64,000 bases of DNA. Origin: Duganella alba (GTDB lineage Bacteria > Pseudomonadota > Gammaproteobacteria > Burkholderiales > Burkholderiaceae_D). The notes under the pieces were generated by a model that ran no database searches, was not told the origin of the DNA, and worked only from the letters and a program-made list of their open reading frames with translations. The position numbers and the translations under genes were made by a program. Below are positions 48,988 to 60,262 of the stretch, in pieces (position 1 is the first letter of the stretch; the number at the start of each line of letters is the position of its first letter). Location of the stretch: the NCBI RefSeq assembly GCF_009674495.1, contig NZ_WKJN01000005.1:62001-126000 (forward strand). The letters run 5' to 3'.

Positions 48988-50574
48988 ATGTTTTCGATCG
49001 CCAATTTAAAAATTGGACAACGGCTCACGCTGGGTTTCGGACTAACGCTGGCCATGACGATCCTGATCGCCGTGGTGGGCATCCTGCGCCTCGACAGCGT
49101 GGCGTCGTCGACCCGCGCCATGATGGCTGCACCGCTGACCAAGGAACGCCTGATTACCGACTGGTACGGGCTGAATTACGCGTCGATCCGCCGCACCGCC
49201 GCCATCGTCAAGAGCACCGACCCGGCGCTGGGCCCGTATTTCAAGGATGACGCCGCCGCTTCGGTCAAGCGCGCCGCCGAGCTGCTGAAGCAGATCGAAC
49301 CGCTGATCGAGGATGGCGCGGAAAAAACGCTGTTCGACAAGATCCTGCAGCAGCGCAAGCTGTACAGCGCCTCGCGCGACGGCGCCGTCAAGGCCAAGGC
49401 CGCCGGCGACGCCGACGGCGCGGCCCGCATCCTCGACCAGGAATTCACGCCGGCCGCCAATGTCTACCAGGACCTGCTGCAGAACCTGGTAACCATGCAG
49501 CGCGATCACATCGACGCCACCGCCAAGGTGATCGACGGCGACACCCTCGGCAGCAGCCGCATCATCGTCGTGCTGACCACGGCCGCGTTGGCCTTCGGCG
49601 CGCTGTGCGCCTGGTGGCTGACGGTGGGCATCACCCGTCCGATCAGCGCCGCCGTGGTGGCGGCCGAGCGTGTCGCCAGCGGCGATCTCAGCGGCGACAT
49701 CCGCGCCGAAACCCGCGATGAAACCGGCGCCCTGCTGACCGCGCTGCGCCACATGAACGAACGCCTGATCCGCATCGTCAGCGAAGTGCGCACCGGCACC
49801 GACAGCATCGCCACCGCCTCGGCGCAGATCGCCGCCGGCAACCTGGACCTGTCGGCCCGTACCGAGCAGCAGGCCGCCGCGCTGGAGGAAACCGCCTCGT
49901 CGATGGAGGCGCTGACCGCCACCGTGCGCCGCAACGCCGGCAGCGCGCGCCTGGCCAATGAACTGGCCGTGTCCGCATCGGACGTGGCCGGCAAGGGCGG
50001 CGCCGAAGTGGGCGAAGTGGTGCACACCATGGGGTCCATCCACAGCTCGGCGCGCAAGATCGTCGACATCATCGCCGTCATCGACGGCATCGCGTTCCAG
50101 ACCAACATCCTGGCCCTGAATGCCGCTGTCGAGGCGGCGCGTGCCGGCGAGCAGGGGCGCGGCTTTGCGGTGGTGGCTTCCGAGGTGCGCAATCTAGCGC
50201 AGCGCTCGGCCGGCGCCGCCAAGGAAATCAAGGAACTGATCGGCGACGCGGTGGCCAAGGTCGACACCGGCACCGGCCTGGTCAACTCGGCCGGCACCAC
50301 CATGGACGGCGTGGTGTCCAGTGTGCGCCGCGTAACCGATATCATGGGCGAGATCAGCGTCGCCAGCCAGGAGCAGAGCAGCGGCATCGAGCAGGTCAAT
50401 CAGGCCATCAGCCAGATGGATGAAATGACGCAGCAAAACGCCGCGCTGGTGGAGGAGGCTGCCGCCGCCGCCAATTCCATGCAGGATCAGGCGCACCGCC
50501 TGGCGCAAGCCGTCGGCCTGTTCAAACTGGGCGCCGCCGCCCCGGCGACCTCCCGCTCGCTGACCCTGCGCTAA
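48988..50574 (+). CDS. Methyl-accepting chemotaxis protein
   Basis: 528 residues in Tar/Tsr layout: membrane helix 1 (about 12-32), a periplasmic four-helix-bundle sensor, membrane helix 2 (about 190-212), HAMP, and a methylation/signalling domain. The signalling tip is [20 protein letters not shown]. It lacks the C-terminal CheR-binding pentapeptide (the end is SRSLTLR). The ligand is unknown. Divergent from an amidohydrolase gene. Confidence 0.93.
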   Translation: MFSIANLKIGQRLTLGFGLTLAMTILIAVVGILRLDSVASSTRAMMAAPLTKERLITDWYGLNYASIRRTAAIVKSTDPALGPYFKDDAAASVKRAAELLKQIEPLIEDGAEKTLFDKILQQRKLYSASRDGAVKAKAAGDADGAARILDQEFTPAANVYQDLLQNLVTMQRDHIDATAKVIDGDTLGSSRIIVVLTTAALAFGALCAWWLTVGITRPISAAVVAAERVASGDLSGDIRAETRDETGALLTALRHMNERLIRIVSEVRTGTDSIATASAQIAAGNLDLSARTEQQAAALEETASSMEALTATVRRNAGSARLANELAVSASDVAGKGGAEVGEVVHTMGSIHSSARKIVDIIAVIDGIAFQTNILALNAAVEAARAGEQGRGFAVVASEVRNLAQRSAGAAKEIKELIGDAVAKVDTGTGLVNSAGTTMDGVVSSVRRVTDIMGEISVASQEQSSGIEQVNQAISQMDEMTQQNAALVEEAAAAANSMQDQAHRLAQAVGLFKLGAAAPATSRSLTLR

Positions 50575-50592
50575 GCTTTTTTAAAAAAGCCC

Positions 50593-50621
50593 TAGGCAAA
50601 TCGGATTTCGGCCGATATAAT
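50593..50621 (+). promoter_or_regulatory. Promoter of tRNA-Asn copy 2
   Basis: TAGGCA (50593-50598), 17 bases, TATAAT (50616-50621), then the GCCTC discriminator, ending 12 bases before the tRNA. Confidence 0.55.
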
Positions 50622-50633
50622 TCTGGCCTCAAT

Positions 50634-50709
50634 TCCCTGATAGCTCAGTCGGTAGAGCGACGGACTGTTAATCCGCAGGTCCCTGGTTCGAGTCCAGGTC
50701 GGGGAGCCA
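50634..50709 (+). tRNA. tRNA-Asn (GTT), copy 2
   Basis: 76 bases, GTT anticodon and encoded CCA, identical to copies 1 and 3. It has its own promoter and terminator and sits between the chemotaxis receptor gene and the heme lipoprotein gene. Confidence 0.97.
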
Positions 50710-50717
50710 GAATACAG

Positions 50718-50750
50718 AAAAAGCCCAACCTTCACTGGTTGGGCTTTTTT
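50718..50750 (+). terminator. Terminator of tRNA-Asn copy 2
   Basis: AAAAAGCCCAACC (50718-50730) pairs perfectly with GGTTGGGCTTTTT (50737-50749) around TTCACT; the T run continues to 50750. It also lies 15 bases beyond the stop of the convergent lipoprotein gene and reads as a terminator for that strand as well. Confidence 0.9.
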
Positions 50751-50765
50751 CATTGCGGCGGGACT

Positions 50766-53366
50766 TTATTGCCAGGCGGCGTCAGCCCAGTCGCGCCACA
50801 CTTTCAGGCGTGCCGGTTCGGCGCCCATCTGCGTGGCTTTCCAGATGCCGTATTGCTCGGTCTGCTCGGTGGTGGTCTGGTACAGCGCGTTCGACACCAT
50901 GAAGTGCGTGCCGTCGCTGTAGGTGCCCAGCGGGCTCCTGGCCTGGTCGATGCAGAAGCGGAAACCGGCCACGTTCTCCGGCTCGTTCAACGTGGTGTTG
51001 CCGGGATCGCAGCGGCGCCAGGCGCTGAGCGGTTGTAGCGTGTACAGCGTGTTGAACTGCTGGATCGCGCCGTTCACCGTTTTCAGATACAGCCCGGGCT
51101 GCAGGTCGTCGAGGAAGCGGTACTTCGACGGATTGACGCCGTCGCGGTTGGCGTTGTCCAGGAAGTTGGTGGTGGTCAGGTGCTTGGCCACCTGCGCGCG
51201 GCCGTAGCGGCCCTCGTTGGCGGACAGGTCGGGCTGGTTCGGATCGTACAGCGGGATGTCGTTGTTGACGTATTGCGCCGACTTGATGCGCGCCTGCAGC
51301 AGGCGCACGAAGTGGCTGTCCTGCAGCGCCTTGGCCGCCGGCGTGTCCGAACCCACCTTGTTGGCGATGTATTCGTCAAAGGCGGTCAGGTACGGCCAGT
51401 CCATCGGGTAATTGACCCAGTTGCTCTGGCCGCCCGGATTGACCGTCATCTGCAACTGATACCACTGGTTGCTGCGGTAGTAGGAGGCGACGATGTTGTC
51501 GGCCTCCCACGCGGTGTACCATTCGCGGGTGATCTGGCCGGCGGCGTTTTTGTCCTCCTGGTACACCATGTGCGGCGCCAGGTAGAACAGGCTGACGCTG
51601 TTGAACGGCCAGCCGTGCGCCTCGCCGCGGCCTTTCCAGGCGCCGCTGGTCTTGTCCTTGTCGCCGATGAACCAGGTCTGGTTGCCTTCCAGCGAGTAAT
51701 CCTGCGCCAACTCCCATTGCTTGACCGCGTTCCAGTGCAGCATGCTGGCCACCGAGCGCTCGATGAAGGCGTTGGGGGTGAAGGCGCCGGCCTTGCCCGC
51801 CGCCATGGTGGCGCTCGACGCCAGCGATTGCAGGTGCGCGGCGCCGATCTGGGCGCCGTAGATGCCTTTGTCGGCGATGTGATTGCCGCGCCCACCGCCG
51901 AGGAAGGTGTAGGCGTCCCAGCCGGTGAAGCCCATCATGGCGTTGATCTGCACGCGCAGGTCGGGAATCAGGTGGCTCCAGTCGGCCAGATTGCCGTTGG
52001 GGTTTTTGTTCCTCTGGAACCAGGCGATCAGGTCATTGTAGCGGCCGTTGGGATTCTGCATGCCGTTGGTGGGATGCATGATGCCGTTGGTGAAGCCGCT
52101 GCCGTCCGCCTGCGTCGGCCAGACGTCGAGCGGGTGGATGGTCGGCAGCCAGGCGTTCCAGTCGGGGAATTGCATGGCGATCGCGGTTTCGCGGGCGTTC
52201 ATGGTGGCCTTGGGATTCATCACCCGGTCGACATCGGCCTGCGTCAGCGCCAGCGGCGCGTCGAGCGGTTTGCCGAACAGCGCCTTGACGGCGTCGGCTG
52301 GCGTGGCCAGCACCGCCTCCAGGCCGGCGCCGGCGGCCCAGCGCGTGGCGCAGTCGGCGCTGTTGCAGTCGAGGCCGGGGCCGGGCTGGTAGGGCGGATT
52401 CCACGGCCGCCCCTTTTCCACATACGGCACATGTTGCAGCGAGGCGCGCAGGAAGGCGACGATCTGCTGGCCCTGCGTTTCGCTCAGGCCGTGAAAGCGG
52501 CTGCGCTGCACGATGGCGTTGTTTGAATAATTGAAGTATTGCAGGTCGCGGCCATTGTCCGCGTGGCAGGACGCGCAGGCCGCCTGCAGCGTGCGCGTGA
52601 CGATCGCCGATTTGGCGATCGTGCCGTGCGCGTACCACAGCGCCTTGCCCGCCGCCGCGTCGGCCGCCGTGACGGCGCTGGCGTCGCGCTCGCTCAACGG
52701 ATCGAAGCGCTGCAGCGTGGTGCTGTCGACCTGGAGCGCGCTGGCGTCCTGCAGTTGCAGGTTCAGCACGCGGTAGCCGTTCGATTCGCCGTCGGTGCCG
52801 TTGAAGCGGAACTGGATGCGGTTGGTTGCCGGCAGCGCCACCAGGCGCGCGCGGGTGGCGGCGTCCAGCGGCAGCGTGATGCGGGTGGTGTAGAAGCCGC
52901 CGTTGACGCCGCCGTGCAGGCGCTCGTCGTCGGCCAGGATGACATTGGCGTCGGTGATGTCGACCCACGGCGTGCTGTCGTCGCTGCCGCCGCCCAGCAC
53001 GCGCACGCTGGCCTTGATGCGGGCCGGCGGCGCGGTGGTGGCTTCAAACTCCGGCGCCGAATAAAAGCCGCAGCGATGGCACTGGAACCACAGTTGCGCC
53101 ACGCTGCCCAGCTGGTTCGCGTCGACGCCGAGCCGGGCTTCGGCGAGGGCCGGTGTGGCGGGCGAACCGTTGCCCAGCACCTCCAGCGGCAGCGTCACGG
53201 CGGCGCCGCCGGCGGCCTTGCTGCTGGCGCCGCCGAGCACGCTCCGCCGGGCGCTGCTGTCGTTCTGGCTGGCGTCCTTGCCGGCGCCGCAGGCGGCCAG
53301 CAGGGCGGCCAGGCCCATGGCGCACAGCAGTCGCGCGCCGCGCCGGTCGAGTCGAAATTCATTCAT
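50766..53366 (-). CDS. Large lipoprotein with one c-type heme motif
   Basis: 866 residues. ATG 53366 gives MNEFRLDRRGARLLCAMGLA and lipobox LLAAC; the frame is open 10 codons further upstream but would bury the signal. A single CASCH heme-attachment motif lies at residues 264-268 in a segment like cytochrome c (QAACASCHADNGRDLQYF...GLSETQGQQIVAFLRA). A separate CHRCG pair occurs near residue 95. Most of the remaining 550 residues match no domain I know; they contain many Trp/Asn/Tyr. It is probably an outer-membrane or periplasmic electron-transfer or oxidase-type protein. Long frame, clean start and codon use support it as real. Confidence 0.8.
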   Translation of the reverse strand: MNEFRLDRRGARLLCAMGLAALLAACGAGKDASQNDSSARRSVLGGASSKAAGGAAVTLPLEVLGNGSPATPALAEARLGVDANQLGSVAQLWFQCHRCGFYSAPEFEATTAPPARIKASVRVLGGGSDDSTPWVDITDANVILADDERLHGGVNGGFYTTRITLPLDAATRARLVALPATNRIQFRFNGTDGESNGYRVLNLQLQDASALQVDSTTLQRFDPLSERDASAVTAADAAAGKALWYAHGTIAKSAIVTRTLQAACASCHADNGRDLQYFNYSNNAIVQRSRFHGLSETQGQQIVAFLRASLQHVPYVEKGRPWNPPYQPGPGLDCNSADCATRWAAGAGLEAVLATPADAVKALFGKPLDAPLALTQADVDRVMNPKATMNARETAIAMQFPDWNAWLPTIHPLDVWPTQADGSGFTNGIMHPTNGMQNPNGRYNDLIAWFQRNKNPNGNLADWSHLIPDLRVQINAMMGFTGWDAYTFLGGGRGNHIADKGIYGAQIGAAHLQSLASSATMAAGKAGAFTPNAFIERSVASMLHWNAVKQWELAQDYSLEGNQTWFIGDKDKTSGAWKGRGEAHGWPFNSVSLFYLAPHMVYQEDKNAAGQITREWYTAWEADNIVASYYRSNQWYQLQMTVNPGGQSNWVNYPMDWPYLTAFDEYIANKVGSDTPAAKALQDSHFVRLLQARIKSAQYVNNDIPLYDPNQPDLSANEGRYGRAQVAKHLTTTNFLDNANRDGVNPSKYRFLDDLQPGLYLKTVNGAIQQFNTLYTLQPLSAWRRCDPGNTTLNEPENVAGFRFCIDQARSPLGTYSDGTHFMVSNALYQTTTEQTEQYGIWKATQMGAEPARLKVWRDWADAAWQ

Positions 53367-53627
53367 GGCTGTTCCGATAAAAGAGTGGGGCATCACATGC
53401 CAAAAAGATACTGTTAATTAAACGGTATCCCGCTCCAGATGCTACCGGAATTCATTTTTGAATTGTAAAGTGTGGTATCTGCCTTAAGCCCATGTCGCGT
53501 TGCTCATGGATTTTGCATTTTTGCACGTAAAATTCACAAAACGCACGATTCAAGTGGACGAGAATCTTGCACCTCGGTATTCTGAAGCAGCAATCCATGC
53601 ATCTTTTAAAAGTAAACAGAGGTAGAA

Positions 53628-54323
53628 ATGATGAGCAGCGAAAACGAAGCGATTGTCTACGGCACGGAAGACTTGTTATCGAGTCTGTGCAACTCGGTGA
53701 CCCGGGTGCTGAACGTGGCAACGCAAAGCAAGGTGAACTACTCCGGCATGGTGCAGCGCATTACCAAGGTCGGCCTGAAGCCGGACATCGGCTGTTTCGT
53801 GCTGTTTGACGGCGGCTTCACCGGCCTGGTGGTGCTCAACTTCGCGGCCGACACGGCGATGGAGATCTATGAGCGCTACATGCTGCACATGGGCATGCCG
53901 AAGTCGGAGCTGGCCGGCTCCCACACCTCGGACGAGGTGTCCAACATCCTCGGCGAGCTGATGAACCAGATCGTCGGCGACTTCACCGGCAAGATCCGCC
54001 GCGAACTGCAGACCAACATCACCCAGAACCAGCCGAAGATGCTGGTGCTCAACAAGCAGATCGTGCTCAGCGTCGACACGCCGCTGGACCGCCCGGAAAT
54101 GCGCCGCGTCAGCTTCTACACGGAGAAGAGCAACATCTTCTACCTGGAGCTGGCGATCGACCGCACCGAGTTCATCCGCCTGCACGATTTCGACTCCAGC
54201 GAAATCGCCGATCCCGACGCCTTGCTGGAACAGCAGCGCGACGCCCACCAGGCCAGCAGCGCGCCGGCCGTCTCGGCCACCGACGCCGACGCCGACGAAC
54301 TGCTCAAATCGCTGGGCATGTAA
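53628..54323 (+). CDS. DUF3334 family protein
   Basis: 231 residues. The conserved blocks of the family are all visible: QRITKVGLKPDIGCFVLFDG, SHTSDEVSNILGELMNQIVG, LQTNITQNQPKMLVLNKQI and YLELAIDRTEFIRLHDFD. Function is unknown. The segment GELMN followed 22 residues later by P resembles the ExxN...P core of CheC/CheX/FliY phosphatases (inference). ATG 53628 follows AGAGGT; ATG 53631 is also possible. Single-gene unit ending in a good terminator, after a 261-base gap with no other gene visible. Confidence 0.85.
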   Translation: MMSSENEAIVYGTEDLLSSLCNSVTRVLNVATQSKVNYSGMVQRITKVGLKPDIGCFVLFDGGFTGLVVLNFAADTAMEIYERYMLHMGMPKSELAGSHTSDEVSNILGELMNQIVGDFTGKIRRELQTNITQNQPKMLVLNKQIVLSVDTPLDRPEMRRVSFYTEKSNIFYLELAIDRTEFIRLHDFDSSEIADPDALLEQQRDAHQASSAPAVSATDADADELLKSLGM

Positions 54324-54332
54324 CATTTTCAC

Positions 54333-54364
54333 CACGGCCAGCCTGCGCTGGCCGTGCGTCTTTT
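54333..54364 (+). terminator. Intrinsic terminator after the DUF3334 gene
   Basis: CACGGCCAGC (54333-54342) and GCTGGCCGTG (54347-54356) form a perfect 10-bp stem with a CTGC loop, followed by CGTCTTTT. Confidence 0.78.
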
Positions 54365-54708
54365 GCGCAACAACCGCGCGCGATGCCGCTTCCATTAGCT
54401 TATCAACCTCACCACACTGTGGGCGATGCGACACGCCTAAACCACTGAATATTCAGTCTTCGCATATGCTTAGCCGAATTTCTATCAGTTAATTGAGATT
54501 CAGATATATTCAGCTTGCAATACATGGTATCAATCAAAGAAAATATCGCCTTTCAAAAAAGTCAGTGCAATATTGCTAGCTACCGCGACGGCGTAGAGGC
54601 CTTAGCGCTACCACGATCACGACAGATGACCGGGTAGTGACCAAAAAAAGAGAAAGCAGGAGACAACTGTTTCTAACTCTTTGCACTACATTTAAATCGG
54701 GAAATTGA
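54365..54708. other. AT-rich leader of the TonB-dependent receptor gene
   Basis: About 340 bases without a convincing gene. They are clearly more AT-rich than the flanking genes and hold a 14-base perfect palindrome ACTGAATATTCAGT (54444-54457) and related TTCAGATATATTCAG downstream (about 54503). This must contain the receptor promoter; no standard Fur box is recognised. Confidence 0.5.
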
Positions 54709-56904
<2,196 letters not shown>

Positions 56905-56922
56905 TTAATCGCCGCATCAGCC

Positions 56923-56951
56923 TAGACAGCTGAAAAAGGGCCGTATATAAT
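56923..56951 (+). promoter_or_regulatory. Promoter of tRNA-Asn copy 3
   Basis: TAGACA (56923-56928), a 17-base spacer and TATAAT (56946-56951) match sigma70 consensus in 11 of 12 positions. The GCCTC discriminator follows, and the tRNA begins 12 bases downstream. Confidence 0.75.
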
Positions 56952-56962
56952 GCGGCCTCTTT

Positions 56963-57038
56963 TCCCTGATAGCTCAGTCGGTAGAGCGACGGACTGTTAA
57001 TCCGCAGGTCCCTGGTTCGAGTCCAGGTCGGGGAGCCA
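56963..57038 (+). tRNA. tRNA-Asn (GTT), copy 3
   Basis: 76 bases with GTT anticodon and encoded CCA, identical to copies 1 and 2, located between the TonB-dependent receptor and DUF2322 genes. Confidence 0.97.
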
Positions 57039-57046
57039 GAATAAAG

Positions 57047-57077
57047 AAAAGCCCAATCCTTACAGGTTGGGCTTTTT
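57047..57077 (+). terminator. Terminator of tRNA-Asn copy 3
   Basis: AAAAGCCCAATCC pairs with GGTTGGGCTTTT around TTACA with one bulged T, followed by a T run to 57077. It abuts the stop of the convergent DUF2322 gene. Confidence 0.82.
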
Positions 57078-57081
57078 GTTT

Positions 57082-57423
57082 TTACAGACCTTTCACCTGC
57101 AGGGTTTGTGCTGGCGTTTGAATGTCGAACAGACGGTCGATATTGGGATGTTTGCCTGGATTGGCGCGCGCATCCTGCGTGTGTTCGGCATAAATCTTCA
57201 GGCCAAGTTCTGCGGCTTCGGGAGTGATCGCGCCGAGGGTATCGGCCAGCCAGCCGTACACGCGCAGCGATCCGGCCTGGCCTGGCTTGTTTTCGATTTT
57301 CGCCACGGGCGTGCCGGACTGGTCGACCAGTTCGATTGCCGCAACGGCATCCATTGCTGGCAGCAGGGACAGGTTGTCCGAAAATTTATCGGTGAAGCTA
57401 GGTAGTTGCATGGTGACGCTCAT
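57082..57423 (-). CDS. DUF2322 family protein
   Basis: 113 residues, cytoplasmic. The family signature IELVDQSGTPVAKIENKPGQ and the C-terminal block EHTQDARANPGKHPNIDRLF are present. No biochemical function is known. The start at 57423 (MSVTMQL) is used; the Met four codons in (57411) is also possible. Separated from the flavodoxin gene upstream by a strong two-way hairpin. Confidence 0.88.
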   Translation of the reverse strand: MSVTMQLPSFTDKFSDNLSLLPAMDAVAAIELVDQSGTPVAKIENKPGQAGSLRVYGWLADTLGAITPEAAELGLKIYAEHTQDARANPGKHPNIDRLFDIQTPAQTLQVKGL

Positions 57424-57462
57424 CTGGTTAAAAACCGTATTGTCATATGCAACGGATAGAAA

Positions 57463-57496
57463 GTAAAAGGCCCGTGAGCATTCACGGGCCTTTTAC
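57463..57496. terminator. Two-way hairpin terminator before DUF2322
   Basis: A perfect 15-bp stem (57463-57477 with 57482-57496) with a GCAT loop and A/T-rich outer edges (TAAAA/TTTTA). On the minus strand it ends the flavodoxin gene transcript 21 bases after its stop. Confidence 0.8.
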
Positions 57497-57516
57497 TTTG
57501 CGGGCATTGGCGCCGA

Positions 57517-58071
57517 TTACTTCGCCAGGCGGGCGGCGATGTCGGCGATGCGCTTGCCGTAGGCTTTGGCGGTGTCCAGGTCGCCTTGCGGGATTTCTTC
57601 GACGCTGGCGTCCGACGGCGATTGCACCAGCAGGCCAACCGAGCCGCCCAGGTTGTTCACGTCGGTGCGCTGGGCAGCCTTGGTGTTGGCAGGTGGCAGG
57701 CCCAGGCTGACCCAGATGCCGCCGTGTTGCGAGGCCAGCGTCTGTAAGGCGATCAGCGAGACCTGTTTGTCACCGTTCAGGCTGGCGCTGTTGGTGAAGC
57801 CGCCGAAGACCTTGTCTTGCCAGGCGCGGCCGAACCAGGGCTTGGAGGTGGCGTCGGCAAACTTCTTGAACTGCCAGCTTGGGCTGCCCATGTAGGTCGG
57901 TGCGCCGAACACGATGGCGTCCGCCGCCGCCAGTTTGTCCCAGCCATCTTCCGGCAGGTTGCCTTCTGCATCGATGGCCAGCAATTCGCCGCCAGCGCCT
58001 GCGCTCACGTGTTCCGCAACGCGCTTGGTGTGGCCGTAGCCCGAATGGTAGACAACAATAATCTTGCTCAT
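57517..58071 (-). CDS. Flavodoxin family protein (NAD(P)H:quinone oxidoreductase-like)
   Basis: 184 residues. The FMN phosphate loop is YHSGYGHTKRVAEHV near the N-terminus, and FGAPTYMGSPSWQFKKF and the HGGIWVSLGLPPAN segment line the isoalloxazine site. This is WrbA/flavodoxin_5-like; it likely reduces quinones or acts as an electron carrier. ATG 58071 has AGAGG five bases upstream; a GTG at 58077 is a weaker start. Confidence 0.9.
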   Translation of the reverse strand: MSKIIVVYHSGYGHTKRVAEHVSAGAGGELLAIDAEGNLPEDGWDKLAAADAIVFGAPTYMGSPSWQFKKFADATSKPWFGRAWQDKVFGGFTNSASLNGDKQVSLIALQTLASQHGGIWVSLGLPPANTKAAQRTDVNNLGGSVGLLVQSPSDASVEEIPQGDLDTAKAYGKRIADIAARLAK

Positions 58072-58184
58072 ATACACCTCTGTTGAATAATGGAATTTAC
58101 AGTGTAAAGCAAGCGACGGCGGGCTGATAAGTACGCACCAAAAGGTAAGGGCTGCCGACTACTCGATCGGGGTATCGAATCGCG

Positions 58185-59411
58185 CTAGACCGGCGTGCCG
58201 CAGTGGCCGCAGTGAAACGCCAGTAGCCGGCGCGGTTGGCCGCACTGTCGGCAGGGGGCGGCCTGGCTGGCGCCACAGATTTCACACCAGCCCTGATCGC
58301 GCTTCAACAGCTTTTCACCGCAGGCTTGGCATTGCGCCTTGCGCAAGCGGAACAGCCGCAGCCGGGCAGTGCTGAACAAGGTGTGTTGCGCAATGAAGAT
58401 CAGCAGCAGGCCACCGGCGATGCAGGCTGCAATCAGTACGTAATACCAGACGAAGCCCAACTGCCATTGGTTCAGTTGGTCCAACAGCCATTCGAGCAGC
58501 CCGTAGGGCAGCAGTTCGCGAATAAATTCCAGCAGTCGGATCAGAATAGGAAGCGCACACACCAGTACTATGTGCGAAGAGATAAGAATGCGGATGTCCT
58601 GCTGTTTTTTGATGACGCGCGCGTTCCAGGCGATTGCGATCGCCAGTAAGGGGAGGATGAAGGCAGCCTGTGCGCCCAGCATCTTGAACGGATACCAGAA
58701 CGCTTGCCGTTCGAAGCGCTTGTCAGCTTTGTCAAACTCGTTCGCCAGTGGCAGTGTTTGCAGATACCTGAAATAAGCGGCAATCAAAGGCAATTGCAGG
58801 ATGGCCTGTTCCGTTGCGGCGGTTTGGCGCTGGAGCTCCGCTAGTGCGGCTTGCATTTCGGTGACTGTGGCTTTGATTTCGCTAGCCTCTACTGGCAAGA
58901 TGGAGTCACTGCGCTTTTGCCGCGCGATTTTCTCAAGCAATGCGTCGCTGTAGGTCGATTTAAGCCTATCGATGTCGGACTTGATTTTGTCTGTTTGCTG
59001 TAATTGCTGGTGATGTTGCTGCGCCAGTGCGAGCAGCTTGCTGTCGCTGACGGCGCTCACCCATCTTTCGCCGATCTTGACGCATATAGGCACCAGACGA
59101 CGGCCGTAGTCGCTGAATTGCTCTCGATGTTCTCTGGCGTTGAACCAGGCCTGGGTGATTTTCGAGGCCCGCTCGGTGGTGTTCGCTGCAAGCAGCTCCA
59201 TGGAGGCCGAGGCGCACTCTCGGGACACGCCGCTGAATGGTTGGTTAACAGTATCTTGCGCATTCTTCATGCCGTCCACGAGCAAGTTCAGCACGTAGAT
59301 GTCAAGCGCGAAAGCCAGTAGCAATGCGAACCAGGATAGCCGTCGGCTGCCGTTGGCGCGTGTCAATATTCGCCATTTCCCTTTGCCCCAGTTTGTGATT
59401 GAAGCCAGCAT
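58185..59411 (-). CDS. Membrane protein with C-terminal double zinc ribbon
   Basis: 408 residues from ATG 59411, which has GGAG eight bases upstream; the frame extends to 59477 without a clear ribosome site. It has an N-terminal membrane helix (SWFALLLAFALDIYVLNLLV), an extracytoplasmic helical/coiled-coil domain of about 200 residues (QQHHQQLQQTDKIKSDIDRL, EMQAALAELQRQTAATEQAI), three more membrane helices (about 255-350) and a C-terminal tail with four CxxC pairs (CQAC, CEIC, CRQC, CGHC) that form two zinc ribbons. No known function. The ribbon would face the cytoplasm if the topology is as predicted. Confidence 0.78.
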   Translation of the reverse strand: MLASITNWGKGKWRILTRANGSRRLSWFALLLAFALDIYVLNLLVDGMKNAQDTVNQPFSGVSRECASASMELLAANTTERASKITQAWFNAREHREQFSDYGRRLVPICVKIGERWVSAVSDSKLLALAQQHHQQLQQTDKIKSDIDRLKSTYSDALLEKIARQKRSDSILPVEASEIKATVTEMQAALAELQRQTAATEQAILQLPLIAAYFRYLQTLPLANEFDKADKRFERQAFWYPFKMLGAQAAFILPLLAIAIAWNARVIKKQQDIRILISSHIVLVCALPILIRLLEFIRELLPYGLLEWLLDQLNQWQLGFVWYYVLIAACIAGGLLLIFIAQHTLFSTARLRLFRLRKAQCQACGEKLLKRDQGWCEICGASQAAPCRQCGQPRRLLAFHCGHCGTPV

Positions 59412-59557
59412 CGCGGTCGCTCCATTGAAAGGATGAGCGGCCATTGTTGCCCTGAGCGACGAAGGACAGCTTGTCATGAGTCAAATTTCGTGGCGTCAGC
59501 AGGTTTGGCGCGCTTCGTGGATAATTGGCCGACTAATTATTTTGAGAGCATGTATTC

Positions 59558-60262
59558 ATGGCAAACCTGTCCGCATTCCCCATCACCGGCAAATGGCCGG
59601 CCCAGCATCCTGAGCGCATTCAGCTGTACTCGCTGCCGACGCCGAATGGCGTCAAGGTGTCGATCGCGCTGGAGGAAACCGGCCTGGCGTATGAGCCGCA
59701 TCTGGTCAGCTTCGAGACCAACGATCAGATGTCGCCGGAATTCCTGTCGCTGAATCCGAACAACAAGATCCCGGCCATCCTCGACCCGAACGGTCCGGAC
59801 GGCAAGCCGCTGGCGCTGTTTGAATCCGGTGCGATTCTGCTGTACATCGCCGACAAGACCGGTCAGTTGATTCCGCGAGACGCGGCTGGCCGCTATGAAA
59901 CCATCCAGTGGCTGATGTTCCAGATGGGCGGCGTTGGCCCGATGTTCGGCCAGGTCGGTTTCTTCCACAAGTTCGCCGGCAAGGAGTATGAGGACAAGCG
60001 CCCGCGCGACCGCTACATTAACGAATCCAAGCGCCTGCTGGGCGTGCTGGAGCAGCGTCTGGAAGGCCGCCAGTGGCTGATGGGCGATACCTACACCATC
60101 GCCGATATCGCCATCTTCCCGTGGATACGCAACCTGGTCGGCTTCTACGGCGCCGGCGATCTGGTCGAGTTCAGCAAGTTTACCAATGTGCAGCGTGTGC
60201 TGGATGCCTTCGTGGCGCGTCCGGCCGTGGCCAAGGGCCTGGAGATTCCCAAGCGCGGTTGA
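59558..60262 (+). CDS. Glutathione S-transferase, Nu-class-like (YfcG/YghU type)
   Basis: 234 residues. The N-terminal thioredoxin-like domain has LYSLPTPNGVKVSIALEETG and NPNNKIPAILDP (cis-Pro), then FESGAILLYIADKTG, and an all-helical C-terminal domain (TYTIADIAIFPWIRN). The TPNG motif in place of a catalytic Ser/Tyr is typical for the Nu class, which reduces disulfides with two glutathiones. Convergent with an unknown gene; stop codons abut. Confidence 0.91.
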   Translation: MANLSAFPITGKWPAQHPERIQLYSLPTPNGVKVSIALEETGLAYEPHLVSFETNDQMSPEFLSLNPNNKIPAILDPNGPDGKPLALFESGAILLYIADKTGQLIPRDAAGRYETIQWLMFQMGGVGPMFGQVGFFHKFAGKEYEDKRPRDRYINESKRLLGVLEQRLEGRQWLMGDTYTIADIAIFPWIRNLVGFYGAGDLVEFSKFTNVQRVLDAFVARPAVAKGLEIPKRG

